This document shows, piece by piece, positions 1 through 11,679 of a stretch of DNA of 64,000 nucleotides (its first letter is position 1; every line of letters begins with the position of its first letter). The notes under the pieces are model-generated. The model had not been told where the DNA came from and searched no databases. It saw only the letters and a list, made by a program, of their open reading frames with translations. Position numbers and translations under genes: made by a program. The DNA is taken from assembly GCF_949987535.1 (NCBI RefSeq), contig NC_080073.1, forward strand, positions 90,435,344 through 90,499,343. Reading direction: 5' to 3'. Source of the stretch: Balaenoptera acutorostrata (lineage: Eukaryota > Chordata > Mammalia > Artiodactyla > Balaenopteridae).

Positions 1-1389
1 CCTTTTAACCAAGCCCTTTCCTTCTGTTTTATGGGCATTTCCAGCTTCTCCTCTCCGTCACGTCCATGCTAACAAGCAGATTCACTATCGGGTCTGGCAC
101 ATTTGTGCCTTTGGAAATGTGTTACTTCTCCCAAAGGTGCTGAAGTGTAGAATGGATCTATAGATGTAGAATAAGAGACTTTAGCAGGGTGATATTGTCC
201 TAAACTATTTGGAGAGGTAGGGACATTTTCTGAGAGCCTAAAGTCACGTGGGAGGGTCCTGCCTGTAGGAAAACACTGTCTTGGCCATAAGCACCTGTAA
301 GCTGAGAACTTTCCTTTAACACACAACAATGTTTGGGGAAAAAAAGTGGAGAGCCCTGACTCCAAACTAGCGATACAGTCACCACCACAGAGTCTCCTCA
401 AATATGTATTTTAAATCTGTTGACAATTTTCTCTGCATACTAGAATGCATATACAACAAATCAATCTACTTAGTACTAAAAAAAAAGCTGAAAAAGAAAA
501 TTTCAGTTAGACATGCAAAATGTTTATTTTTTAAAATGCAGATGTTATTGGACTCATAGTTCCAACCAGGCATGTAAAAGATCATTTTACACCAGGGCTC
601 CCACAAGGAACTCTGAGGAGCCAGGATTTGTGGGCTCATTTTCTTATAAGTCAAAGAACTATTTTAAATCCCTTCCACACAATTTGCAGAAGTCTTGTTA
701 ATGCAAACCATATAGACTGTTTGGAGTTCAGTAAATAACAAACATGAAATGACTAAGCCTTTTTAAAAATATTATTCCTTCAATAACCTTGAGAGCAGGA
801 ACCAGAACACCAGTTTGAACCCTCAAGAAGCCGAAAGCCAAGCCCCAGATCTTTCTCCCTGGTCACTGGGGAATGTTAGCCTTCACCTTGATTATTTTGA
901 AGAAAGTGGCAGTATTTTACCATTCCCCAGTTTAAATCTGACATGGTTATTGCCACTCTGCTTCATTCTGGCCAGAAGAGCATTGCCAAGTTTTCTGTTT
1001 TTCTAAAGGGTGAACAAGTACGGCTTACAAAAATTCAGTCTGACAGTTAGGGAGTTTGAGGACTTCAAATCATATTGCATGTCTTGCTGTAGAATTCTAA
1101 CATTGTAATCAAAACATAATGTTTCTGTGAAATCTAATTTTGACCAACCAGTTACAAGCAACGGGCATTATCAAACAGGAAATTCCATAATTCAAATAGA
1201 CCGTTTATCCATTTTCTGCATTTCAGAAAAATCCTCATTGGGATTTGAGATTTTCCAGTTTTCTTCTACATCCATTGATCTGCTGTGAGACACACAAAGT
1301 CCCTCTCCTGGCTTTAAACTCTATTATCTTGAAAAGGGGCTCAAAAGCTCTGGCCCTCCTACCAGAGAACTAGAAAAACATTCTAAAAT
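1..1389. other. Unassigned sequence, no gene seen
   Basis: I see no recognisable exon, RNA gene or confident repeat here. The open frames on both strands are about 60-110 codons long, overlap one another and resemble no protein I know. Composition is ordinary AT-leaning mammalian DNA. Confidence 0.5.
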
Positions 1390-1564
1390 GGTCTGGAGTG
1401 CTTTTGGATCTAGATGGTAGAGTAAACATGTTTGTGGCCCCCTTCTCTTGAAAATAATCCCTCAAACCACCCTAAAACAACAAAGATGTGGAAACACAAA
1501 GTTTATGTTTAATGAAACCAGAAGATAATTATAATGGAAACAACAACATATAAAGACAGAAAGA

Positions 1565-1912
1565 GGGACTTCTTTGGTGGTCCAGTGGTAAAGACTCCGC
1601 CTTCCAATGCAGGGGACGCAGGTTTGATCCCTGGTTAGGGAACTAAAGATCTCACATGCCGCAGGGCAACTAAGCCTGCGCGCCACCACTACTGAGCTCG
1701 CGTGCCTCAACTAGAGAGCCTGTGTGCCACAAACTACAGAGCCCATGCGCTCTGGAACCTGCGCGCCACAACTAGAGAAGAGAAAACCTGCACGCCACAA
1801 CTACAGAGAAGCCCATGCGCCACAACGAAAGGTCCCGCCTGCCTCAACGGAGATCCTGCGTGCAGGAACTAAGACCTGACACGGCCACATAAATAAATAA
1901 ATAAAAATAAAT
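1565..1912 (+). mobile_element. CHR-type tRNA-Glu SINE (long form) with TSD
   Basis: The element opens with gggacttctttggtggtcca, the tRNA-derived head of the cetartiodactyl CHR SINE. It carries an A box (tggtccagtgg) and a B box (ggtttgatccc), the internal RNA polymerase III promoter. The body repeats short modules around gcgccacaac, and the tail is (aaat)n. A 13-bp duplication, aaagacagaaaga, flanks it at 1552-1564 and 1913-1925, so this is a retrotransposition event copied by L1 machinery. The body is more diverged and longer than other copies in the window, suggesting an older insertion. Confidence 0.9.
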
Positions 1913-2404
1913 AAAGACAGAAAGAAAATGAAGGAATGGTAAATACTTTGCAGAGGAGGGAGGAGTCAAACTGAAGCGTTAGCAGGGATGACAATGCTAA
2001 TAAGCTATTCTGCATCTCAGAAACCCACGAAAGCTCACTGGAGACAGCTGCAGCCGGAAGGAGATATGTAAGAGACAGGATATAAATACAGGGACATTGT
2101 TCGGAATTCTGTATGGGAAACAAGTTGACCCTGGTCTCCTCTTGGCCTTTATTGAGGAAAACCTCCAAAATGGTTATAAACAAATAACTGCCCCCCCCAA
2201 AAAAAACTCAGAGGAAATAAAAACAACAGAAAGCCAAAGAAAATTTCAAGATATTACATTTATGAAACAGGAATAAGATGTATTTAAGAAAAAGAAGAAG
2301 AAGCATTTAAGAGCTCCTGGAAGCTAAAAATATGAGAGCCAAACTTACAAACTTAAAAATGCAACTGGAAGATAAAGCAGACTTTTAAAAAATGATAAAA
2401 ATGG

Positions 2405-2713
2405 GGCTTCCCTGGTGGCGCAGTGGTTAAGAATCTGCCTGCCAATGCAGGGGACACGGGTTCGAGCCCCGGTCTGGAAAGATCCCACATGCCGCGGAGC
2501 AACTAAGCCCGTGAACCACAACTACTGAGCCTGCGCGTCTGGAGCCTGTGCTCCGCAACAAGAGAGGCCGCGACAGTGAAAGGTCCACGCACCGCGATGA
2601 AGAGTGGCCCCCGCTTGCCACAGCTGGAGAAAGCCCTCGCACAGAAACGAAGACCCAACACAGCCAAAAATAAATTAATTAATTTAAAAAAAAATTAAAA
2701 AAAAAAAATTTAA
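2405..2713 (+). mobile_element. CHR-type tRNA-Glu SINE (long form) with TSD
   Basis: A clean CHR copy with the head gggcttccctggtggcgc, an A box (tggcgcagtgg), a B box (ggttcgagccc), the characteristic body ending acgaagacccaacacagcc, and an A-rich tail with taatta units. The 18-bp duplication aaaaaatgataaaaatgg is present at 2387-2404 and 2714-2731. It sits in the ancient LINE, about 490 bp downstream of another SINE in the same orientation. Confidence 0.93.
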
Positions 2714-3038
2714 AAAAAATGATAAAAATGGAGAATAGGAGGAAAAAGGCAAGAAAATTAAGGGTTAGACAAGAATGTCCAATACCCAGACAATAGAAAT
2801 TCCAGAAAGAGCAGAGAAAATATGAGGGAGATATAATAATACAAGAGAAAAATTCCAAAACTGAAATAAATGAAGCTGAATCTTCAAGTTGAAAATTTCC
2901 ACTAAGTGAATTTAATGACTCACATCAAGATGCATTATCATATTTCAGAACATTAGAAACAACAGACCCTAAACACCTCTAGAGAAGAAACCAAGGTTAC
3001 ATACAAGGAAGCAGGAGTCAGAGCAGCACTGGGCACTT

Positions 3039-3265
3039 TGTCAGTCGGCTTGGGCCGCCATAACAAAACCCCACAGACTGGGAGGCTTAAACAACAGAAA
3101 TCTCTCTCTCTCTTTTTATTAGGCCACTGATTCTATCGGATTAGGACCTCACCTCTATGACCTTATTTAAACTTAATTACCTCCTAAGAGCCATATCTCC
3201 AAACATAATCACAGTGAGGGTTAGGGCTTCCACATTTGAAGTTTGGACAATTCAGTCTCAATGGC
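3039..3265 (-). mobile_element. MaLR (MLT1-type) LTR, antisense, internally deleted
   Basis: Read on the minus strand, this begins with a decayed 5' LTR end and runs through phrases typical of MLT1-type LTRs (taattaagtttaaataaggtcata). It finishes with the standard 3' part, tttctgttgtttaagcc and the gttatggcggccc region. About 150-200 bp of the middle is missing at a ctctctctct run near 3102. It is inserted in the ancient LINE, which resumes at 3266. Non-coding; no flanking duplication is clear. Confidence 0.75.
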
Positions 3266-3555
3266 AACATTAGAAGCTAAATGATAAGGGAGGAATTCAA
3301 GGGTGAACTCATTAGGCAGATAATCTCTCAAAAACGGCAACAGTGTTCAAAGGAGACTTTGCAGTTACACAATATGACAAATGTCCACCACAAATTTACA
3401 TAACATAATAAGAAAAGCTTCAGACATGGATTTAATTTTTTAAGTGATATAACTAAATTGAGAGGGGAAGGGAGGTATAAGACCTAAAATACTATGTATC
3501 AAATAAGGAATTCAGGAATACTTAAAATTGATGAATCCCATACAGGTTTATAGGT

Positions 3556-4103
3556 TGTGGCAGATATACTCTAAGGTGGCCCCAAAGTGTCATGTCCTTG
3601 TATATTCCCCATCCTTTAAGTGTGGGCAGAAACTGTGACTTGCTTTTGGCCAGTAGAATATGGCAAAGGTCCCAAGTCGGTTGATTTCAAGGTGAACAAA
3701 AGGAGATTATACTTGGTGCACTTGAGTTAATCAGATAAAGGTCTTTAAACAGAGATTTTCTGCTGAAAGCAGTGAGAGGGCCAGATGGCGAAGAATATCA
3801 GGTAGCCCTAAGAAGCTGAGAGCAGGCCACAGCCAATAGCCAGCAACACAGGGACTTCAGTCCTACAATTTTAAGGAACTGAATTCAGCCAATAAGCCCA
3901 TGATCTTAGAAGTGGATTCTGAGCTCGAGAATGGAATACAGCTCAGCTGACATCTTGGTTACAGTTTTTGAGACCCTGTGCAAAGGACACAGTGAAGCTG
4001 TGCTGGAATCCTGACCTGCAGAAATAATGAGTGAAGAAAAGTATGCTACGTTAAGTCACTAAGTTTGTGGCAACTTATTATGCAGTGATAGATAATTAAT
4101 ACA
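3556..4103 (+). mobile_element. MaLR (MLT1-type) solo LTR
   Basis: A plus-strand solo LTR of about 550 bp. It starts tgtggcagatatactctaag and ends with the MLT1 signature of ttaagtcactaagtttgtgg, then the cagtgatagataattaatac block and a terminal CA. The five flanking bases are taggt on the left and taggc on the right, a 4/5 match to the 5-bp duplication expected for this superfamily. It belongs to the same branch as the antisense copy at 20066. No internal sequence remains. Confidence 0.8.
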
Positions 4104-4439
4104 TAGGCACAGTATTTAGAAATATGAAGGAACATGTCAAAATTCATTAACATGGTTACCTTTGAAACTCTGGACCTAGAAAGGTAGGGGTGGGGGGGGG
4201 GTGGTAACAGGTCGGTAGAGAGGGGCTATTTAACTGTTGTTATAAGGCTTTTATTATCATTATTTGACTTTGAAAACTATCCAGGTATTATTTTGAAAAA
4301 AATTAATTTTTACAGAAGGTAACCTGAGGAAAACAAAGATTATAGAACTTATTTCAGATGAAATGGGATAACATACATAAAAGTGCTTTAGAAAGATAAA
4401 AAGTGCTATACAAAGATAGGGACTTGTATTTAAGTTTCA
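4104..4439. other. Unassigned, possible L1M 3' remnant
   Basis: This gap holds a G-run (4183-4203) and a stretch near 4155-4300 loosely resembling an L1M 3' untranslated region (ggttacctttgaaactctgg followed by a T-rich segment). The match is too weak to name firmly. Confidence 0.3.
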
Positions 4440-4452
4440 AAATCTCAGTCTG
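4440..4452. repeat. Left target-site duplication of full-length L1
   Basis: The sequence aaatctcagtctg occurs here and exactly again at 11680-11692, on either side of the 7.2-kb L1. It is a perfect 13-bp match of the size expected for target-primed reverse transcription. Confidence 0.93.
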
Positions 4453-6506
4453 GGAGGAGCTTCAAGAAGGCGGAAGAGTAAGACGTGGAGATCACCTTCC
4501 TCCCCACAAATACATCAGAAAAACATCTACATGTGGAACAGCTCCTACAGAACACCTACTGAACGCTGGCAGAAGACCTCAGACCTCCCAAAAGGCAGGA
4601 AACTCCCCACGTACCTGGGTAGGGCAAAAGAAAAAAGAAATAACAGAGGTAAAAGAATAGGGATGGGACCTGCACCAGTGGGAGGGAGCCGTGAAGGAGG
4701 AAAAGCTTCCACACACTAGGAAACCCCTTCGCGGGCGGAGACTGTGGGTGGCGGAGGAGGGAAGCTTCGGAGCCACGGAGGAGAGCGCAGCCACAGGGGT
4801 GCGGAGGGCAAAGCGGAGAGATTCCCGCACAGAGGATCAGTGCCGAGCAGCACTCAGCACTCACCAGCCCGAGAGGCTTGTCTGCTCCCCCGCCAGGGCG
4901 GGCGGGGCTGGGAGCTGAGGCTCGGGCTTCGGTCGGATCCCAGGGAGAGGACTGGGGTTGGCGGCGTGAACACAGCCTGAAGGGGGCTAGTGTGCCATGG
5001 CTAGCTGGGAGGGAGTCCGGGAAAAGGTCTGGACCTGCCTAAGAGGCAAGAAACCATTGTTGCGGGGTGCACGAGGCGAGGGGATTAAGAGCACCGCTTA
5101 AAGGAGCTCCAGAGATGGGTGTGAGCCGCGACTATCAGCGCGGACCCCAGAGACAGGCATAAGACGCTAAGGCTGCTTCTGCAGCCACCAAGAAGCCTGT
5201 GTGCGAACCCAGGGCACTCTCCACACCGCCCCTTCTGGGAGCCTGTGCAGCCCGCCACTGTCAGGGTCCCGTGATCCAGGGACAACTTCCCCGGGAGAAC
5301 GCATGGCGCCTCAGGCTGATGCAACGTCACGCTGGCATCTGCCGCCGCAGACTCACCCCGCATCCGCACCACTCCCTCCACCCCCCGCCCCGGCCTGAGT
5401 GAGCCAGAGCCCCCGAAGCAGCTGCTCCTTTAACCCCGTCCTGTCTGAGTGAAGAACAGATGCCTTCAGGCAACCTACACGCAGAGGCAGAGCCAAATCC
5501 AAAGCTGAACCCCAGGAGCTGTGTGAACAAAGAAGAGAAAGGGAAATCTCCCCCAGCAGCCTCAGGAGCAGTGGATTAAATCTCCACAATCAACTTGATG
5601 TACCTGCATCTGTGGAATACCTGAATAGACAACAAATCATCCCAAATTGAGGAGGTGAACTTTGGGAGCAATGATATATATATATATTATTCCCTTTTTC
5701 TCTTTCTGTGAGTGTGTATGTGTATGCTTCTGTGTGTCATTTTGACTGTATAGCTTTGCTTTTACCATTTGTCCTAGGGTGCTGTCTGTCCGTTGTTTTT
5801 TTTTAATTTTCTTTTTTTTAGTATAGTTTTTAGCGCTTGTTACCATTGGTGGATTTGTTTTTTCGTTTGGTTGCTCTCTTCTTTTGTTTTTTTATTACTT
5901 AAAAAATTTTTTTAATAATTATCTTTTATTTTAATAACTTTATTTTATGTTATTTCATTTTATTTTATCTTTTTCATTCTTTCTTTTTTTCTCCCTTTTA
6001 TTCTGAGCCGTGTGGAGGACAGGCTCTTGGTGCTCCACCCAGACACCAGGGATGTGCCTCTGAGGTGGGAGAGCCAAGTTCAGGACACTGGTCCACAAGA
6101 GACCTCCCAGCTCCACGTAATACCAAACGGCAAAAATCTCCCAGACATCTCCATCTCAACGCCAAGACCCAGCTCCACTCAATGACCAGCAAGTTATAGT
6201 GCTGGACACCCTGTGCCAAACAACTAGTAAGACAGGAATATAACCCCACCAATGAGCAGAGAGGCTGCCTAAAATCATAATAAGGTCACAGACACCCCAA
6301 AACACACAACCAGACGTGGACCTGCCCACCAGAAAGACAAGATCCACCCTCATCCACCAGAACACAGGCACTAGGCCCCTCCACTAGGAAGCCTACAGAG
6401 CCCACTGAACGAACCTTAGCCACTGGAGGAAGACACCAAAAACAAAGGGAACTACGAACCTGCAGCCTGTGAAAAGGAGACCCCCAAACAGAGTAAGTTA
6501 AGCAAA
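4453..6506 (+). promoter_or_regulatory. L1 5'UTR with internal promoter region
   Basis: This is the untranslated leader of the full-length L1. The 4690-5420 part is the only clearly CpG-rich stretch in the window outside SINE bodies, as expected of an L1 promoter normally silenced by DNA methylation. From about 5660 it turns T-rich, with a short (ta)n run at 5671-5686 and several oligo-T tracts (5796-5990). From about 6010 it becomes the A/C-rich lead-in to ORF1. Open frames of 65-100 codons lie on both strands, but none resembles a known protein. Promoter function is inferred from position and family. Confidence 0.75.
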
Positions 6507-7390
6507 ATGAGAAGACAGAGAAACACACAGCAGATGAAGGAGCAAGGTAAAAACCCACCAGACCAAACAAATGAAGAGGAAATAGGCAGTCTACCTGAAA
6601 AAGAATTCAGAATAATGATAGTAAAGGTGATCCAAAATCGTGGAAATAGAATGGAGAAAATACAAGAAACGTTTAACAAGGATATAGAAGAACTAAGGAG
6701 CAAACAAACAGTGATGAACAACACAATAAATGAAACTAAAAATTCTCTAGAAGGGATCAATACCAGAATAACTGAGGCAGAAGAATAGATAAGTGACCTG
6801 GAAGATAAAATAGTGGAAATAACTACTGCAGAGCAGAATAAAGAAAAAAAGAATGAAAAGAATTGAGAACAGTCTCAGAGACCTCTGGGACAACATTAAA
6901 CACACCAACATTTGAATTATAGGGGTCCCAGAAGAAGAGAAAAAGGGACTGAGAAAATATGTGGAGAGATTATAGTTGAAAACTTCCCTAATATGGGAAA
7001 GGAAATAGTTAATCAAGTCCAGGAAGCACAGAGTCCCATACAGGATAAACCCAAGGAGGAACACGCCAAGACACATATTAATCAAACTATCAAAGATTAA
7101 ATTCAAAGAAAACATATTAAAAGCAGCAAGGGAAAAACAACAAATAACACACAAGGGAACCCCATAAGGTTAACAACTGAACTTTCAGCAGAAACTATGC
7201 AAGCCACAAGGGAGTGGCAGGACATACTTAAAGTGATGAAGGGGAAAAACCTACAACCAAGATTACTCAACCCAGCAAGGATCTCATTCAGATTTGATGG
7301 AGAAATTAAAACCTTTAGAGAGAAGCAACAGCTAAGAGACTTCAGCACCACCAAACCAGCTTTATAACAAATGCTAAAGGAACTTCTCTA
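6507..7390 (+). pseudogene. L1 ORF1 remnant (RNA-binding chaperone)
   Basis: ORF1p is the L1 RNA-binding trimeric chaperone, with a coiled coil, an RRM domain and a C-terminal domain. The start at 6507 (MRRQRNTQQMKEQGKNPPDQ) is the expected one. The coiled-coil part rich in E, K, I and N (MEKIQETFNKDIEELRSKQ) follows. The frame ends at a TAG at 6786-6788. An extra A near 6846 shifts frame; another stop falls at about 6914; the RRM part (EIIVENFPNMGKEIVNQVQE) lies at 6912-7100, before a further shift. The C-terminal phrase REWQDILKVMKGKNLQPRLL is recognisable around 7210. The product cannot be made whole. Confidence 0.9.
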
Positions 7391-7449
7391 GGCAGGAAAC
7401 ACAAGAGAAGGAAAAGACTGACAATAACAAACCCAAAACAATTAAGAAA

Positions 7450-10400
7450 ATGGTAATAGGAACATACATATAGATAATTACCTTAAGTGTAAATGGAATA
7501 CATGCTCCAACCAAAAGACACAGACTGGCTGAATGGATACAAAAACAAGACCCATATATATGCTGTCTACAAGAGACCCACTTCAGACCTAGGGACACAT
7601 ACAGACTGAAAGTGAGGGGGTGGAAAAAGATATTCCATGCAAATGGAAATCAAAAGAAAGCTGGAGTAGCAATTCTCATATGAGACAAAATAGACTTTAA
7701 AACAAAGACTACTACAAGAGACAAAGAAGGACACTACATAATGATCAAGGGATCAGTCCAAGAAGAAGATATAACAATTGTAAATATTTATGCACCCAAC
7801 ATAGGAGCACCTCAATACATAAGGCAAATGCTAACAGCCATAAAAGGGGAAATCGATAGTAACACAATCAGAGTAGGGGACTTTAACACCCCACTTTCAC
7901 CAATGGACAGATCATCCAAAATGAAAATAAATAAGGAAACACAAGCTTTAAATGATACATTAAACAAGATGGACCTAATTGATATTTATAGGACATTCCA
8001 TCCAAAAACAACAGAATACACATTCTTTTCAAGTGCTCATGGAACATTCTCCAGGATAGGTCATATCTTGGGCCACACATCAAGCCTTGGTAAATTTAAG
8101 AAAATTGAAATCGTATCAAGTATCTTTTCCGATCACAACGCTGTGAGACTAGATATCAATTACAGGAAAAAATGTGTAAGAAATACAAACACATGGAGGC
8201 TAAACAATACACTACATAATAACCAAGAGATCACTGAAGAAATCAAAGAGGAAATCAAAAAATACCTAGAAACAAATGACAATGAAAACAAGACGACCCA
8301 AAACCTATGGGATGCAGCAAAAGCAGTTCTAAGAGGGAAGTTAATAGCAATACAATCCTACCTTAAGAAACAAGAAACATCTCAAATAAACAACCTAACC
8401 TTACACCTAAAGCAATTAGAGAAAGAAGAACAAAAAAATCCCAAAGTTAGCAGAAGGAAAGAAATCATAAAGACCAGATCAGAAATAAATGAAAAAGAAA
8501 TGAAGGAAACGATAGCAGAGATCAATAAAACTAAAATCTGGTTCTTTGAGAAGATAAACAAAATTGATAAACCATTAGCCAGACTCATCAAGAAAAAAAG
8601 GGAGAAGACTCAAATCAATAGAATTAGAAATGAAAAAGGAGAAGTAACAACTAACACTGCAGAAATACAAAGGATCATGAGAGATTACTACAAGCAACTA
8701 TATGCCAATAAAATGGACAACCTGGAAGAAATGGACAAATTCTTAGAAAAGCACAACCTTCCGAGACTGAACCAGGAAGAAATAGAAAATATAAACAGAC
8801 CAATCACAAGCACTGAAATTCAAACTGTGATTAAAAGCCTTCCAAGAAACAAAAGCCCAGGACCAGATGGCTTCACAGGCAAATTCCATCAAACATTTAG
8901 AGAAGAGCTAACACCTATCCTTCTCAAACTCTTCGAAAATACAGCAGAGGGAGGAACAATCCCAAACTCATTCTACGAGGCCACCATCACCCTGATACCA
9001 AAACCAGACAAAGATGTCACAAAGAAAGAAAACTACAGGCCAATATCACTGATGAACATAGATGCAAATATCCTCAGCAAAATACTAGCAAACAGAATCC
9101 AACAGCACATTAAAAGGATCATAGACCATGATCAAGTGGGGTTTATCTCAGGAATGCAAGGATTCTTCAATATACGCAAATCAATCAATGTGATACACCA
9201 TATTAACAAATTGAAGGACAAAAACCATATGATCATCTCAATAGATGCAGAGAAAGCTTTTGACAAAATTCAACACCCATTTATGATAAAAACCCTCCAG
9301 AAAATAGGCATAGAGGGAACTTACCTCAACATAATAAAGGCCATATATGACAAACCCACAGCCAACATTGTCCTCAATGGGGAAAAACTGAAACCATTTC
9401 CACTAAGATAAGGAACAAGACAAGTTTGCCCACTCTCACCACTACTATTCATTGAAAGTTTTAGCCACAGCAAGCAGAGAAGAAAAAGGAATAAAAGGAA
9501 TCCAAATCAGAAAAGAAGTAAAGCTGTCACTGTTTGCAGATGACATGATACTATACATAGAGAATCCTAAAGGTGCTACCAGAAAACTACTAGAGCTAAT
9601 CAATTAATTTGGTAAAGTAGCAGGATACAAAATTAATGCACAGAAATCTCTTGCATTCCTATACACTAACGATGAAAAATCTGAAAGTGAAATTAAGAAA
9701 ACACTCCCATTTACCATTGCAACAAAAAGAATAAAATACCTAGGAATAAACTTACCTAAGGAGACAAAAGACCTGTATGCAGAAAATTATAAGACACTGA
9801 TGAAAGAAATTAAAGATGATGCAAATAGATGGAGAGATATTCCATGTTCTTGGACTGGAAGAATCGACATTGTGAAAATGACTATACTACCCAAAGCAAT
9901 CTACAGATTCAATGCAATCCTATCAAACTACCACTGGTATTTTTCACAGAACTAGAACAAAAAAATTCACAGTTTGTATGGAAACACAAAAGACCCCGAA
10001 TAGCCAAAGCAATCTTGAGAAAGAAAAACGGAGCTGGAGGAATCAGGCTCCCTGACTTCAGATTATACTACAAAGTTACAGTAATCATGACAGTATGGTA
10101 CTGGCACAAAAACAGAAATATAGATCAATGGAACAGGATAGAAAGCCCAGAGATAAACCCACACACATATGGTCATCTTATCTTTGATAAAGGAGGCAAG
10201 AATATACAATGGAGAAAAGACAGCCTCTTCAATAAGTGGTGCTGGGAAAACTGGACAGCTACATGTAAAAGAATGAAATTAGAACACTCCCTAAACCATA
10301 CACAAAAATAAACTCAAAATGGATTAAAGACCTAAATGTCAGGCCAGCCAGTATCAAACTCTTAGAGGAAAACATAGGGAGAACACTCTATGACATAGAT

Positions 10401-11270
10401 CAGAGCAAGATCCTTTTTGACCCACTTCCTAGAGAAATGGAAACAAAAACAAAAATAAACAAATGGGACCTAATGAAACTTAAAAGCTTTTGCACAGCAA
10501 AGGAAAACATAAACAAGACCAAAGACAACCCTCAGAATGGGAGAAAATATTTGCAAATGAAGCAACTGACAAAGGATTAATCTCCAAAATTTACAAGCAG
10601 CTCATGCAGCTCAATATCAAAAAAACAAACAACCCAATCCAAAAATGGGCAGAAGACCTAAATAGACATTTCTCCAAAGAAGATATACAGATTGCCAACA
10701 AACACATGAAAAAATGCTCAACATCATTAATCATTAGAGAAATACAAATCAAAACTACAATGAGATATCATCTCACACCAGTCAGAATGGCCATCATCAA
10801 AAAATCTACAGAAAAAAAAAATCTACAAACAATAAATTCTGGAGAGGGTGTGGAGAAAAGGGAACCCTCTTGCACTGTTGGTGGGAATGTAAATTGATAC
10901 AGCCACTATGGAGAACAGTATGGAGGTTCCTTAAAAAACTACAGATAGAACTACCATATGACCCAGCAATCCCACTACTGGGCATATACCCTGAGAAAAC
11001 CATAAATCAAAACGAGTCATGTTCCACAATGTTCACTGCAGCACCCTTTACAATAGCCAGGACATGGAAGCAACCTAAGTGTCCATCACAGATGAATGGA
11101 TAAAGAAGATGTGGCACATATATACAATGGAATATTACTCAGCCATAAAAAGAAACGAAATTGAGTTTTTTGTAGTGAGGTGGATGGACCTAGAGTCTGT
11201 CATACAGAGTGAAGTAAGTAAGAAAGAGAAAAACAAATACTGTATGCTAACACATATATATGGAATCTAA
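7450..11270 (+). pseudogene. L1 ORF2 remnant (endonuclease and reverse transcriptase)
   Basis: ORF2p nicks target DNA and reverse-transcribes L1 RNA. The span fits the family length (about 1,275 codons). The ATG at 7450 is followed by stops at 7471 and 7681, then a 556-codon open stretch to 9411. The apurinic-type endonuclease shows LQETH (7567-7581), VGDFN (7873-7887) and SDH (8128-8136). The reverse transcriptase shows NKSPGPDGF (about 8850), [12 protein letters not shown] (about 9240) and an intact FADD at 9533-9544. A stop at 9409, a deletion near 9450, a stop near 9605 and frameshifts near 9925, 10290, 10815 and 11090 destroy it. The cysteine-rich C-terminus ([13 protein letters not shown]) is at about 10870. 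Confidence 0.93.
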
Positions 11271-11652
11271 AAAACAAACCAAAAAAATGGTCAGAAGAAC
11301 CTAGGGGGAAGACGGCAATAAAGACGCAGACCTACTAGAGAATGGACTTGAGGATACGGGGAGGGGGAAGGGTAAGTTGGGACTAAGTGAGAGAGTGCCA
11401 TGGACATATATACACTACCAAATGTAAAACAGATAGCTAGTGGGAAGCAGCCGCATAGCACAGGGAGATCAGCTCAGTGCTTTGTGACCATCTAGACGGG
11501 TGGGATAGGGAGGGTGGGAGGGAGGGAGACGCAAGAGGGAAGAGATATGGGGATATATGTATATGTATAACTGATTCACTTTGTTATATAGCAGAAACTA
11601 ACACACCACTGTAAAGCAATTATACTCCAATAAAGATGTAAAAAAAAAAAAA
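11271..11652 (+). other. L1 3'UTR and poly(A) tail
   Basis: This is the untranslated tail of the full-length L1. It has a purine-rich tract (11350-11540) and the phrase atatatgtatatgtataact, then ends ccaataaagatgta followed by a 13-A run. The aataaa is the likely polyadenylation signal. The same 3'UTR is found on the elements ending near 21870 and 47316. Confidence 0.88.
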
Positions 11653-11679
11653 TGACACCAAAAGCACACACACACACAG
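11653..11679. other. Untemplated or transduced filler between poly(A) and TSD
   Basis: Twenty-seven bases, tgacaccaaaag plus a (ca)n run, lie between the L1 poly(A) tract and the right target-site duplication. They belong to neither the L1 3'UTR nor the duplicated target. They could be a very short 3' transduction without its own poly(A), tail microsatellite growth, or filler added at integration. Confidence 0.6.

Larger units (their letters stand above)
1390..3550 (+). mobile_element. Ancient L1M/HAL1-like LINE 5' and ORF1 region, interrupted
   Basis: The host sequence around three younger insertions reads like a decayed L1 of the old L1M/HAL1 type in plus orientation. An A-rich 5' part runs up to 1551. 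An ORF1-like stretch (1926-2386 and 2732-3038) has phrases typical of LINE ORF1, such as repeated gaa/aga codons and attccagaaagagcagagaaaat near 2801. The tail resumes at 3266 with acattagaagctaaatg. It is broken by CHR SINEs at 1565 and 2405 and an antisense MaLR LTR at 3039. No reading frame survives. The family assignment is by pattern only; it could be another A-rich L1 subfamily. Confidence 0.45.
4453..11652 (+). mobile_element. Full-length L1 retrotransposon, inactivated
   Basis: This 7.2-kb element has every L1 part in order: a 5'UTR of about 2.05 kb, ORF1 remnant, short spacer, ORF2 remnant, 3'UTR and poly(A) (11640-11652). It begins ggaggagcttcaagaaggcg, the usual start of laurasiatherian L1 5'UTRs, so it is not 5'-truncated. 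A perfect 13-bp duplication brackets it. ORF1 and ORF2 both carry several stops and frameshifts, so it cannot mobilise itself. Over 140 nt compared by eye (8941-9080 against 44636-44775) it is about 94% identical to the truncated L1 at 44566, so both belong to related, fairly young subfamilies. It separates one MaLR element from its original left flank. Confidence 0.95.

Noticed and set aside
2405..2480. tRNA gene
   Set aside because: The A and B boxes belong to the tRNA-derived head of a SINE; there is no cloverleaf-competent mature tRNA. The same applies to the other SINE copies.
7741..9411. 556-codon open frame as a functional host gene
   Set aside because: It is the endonuclease/reverse transcriptase part of L1 ORF2 inside a full L1 with target-site duplications; stops at 7471, 7681 and 9409 disable it.
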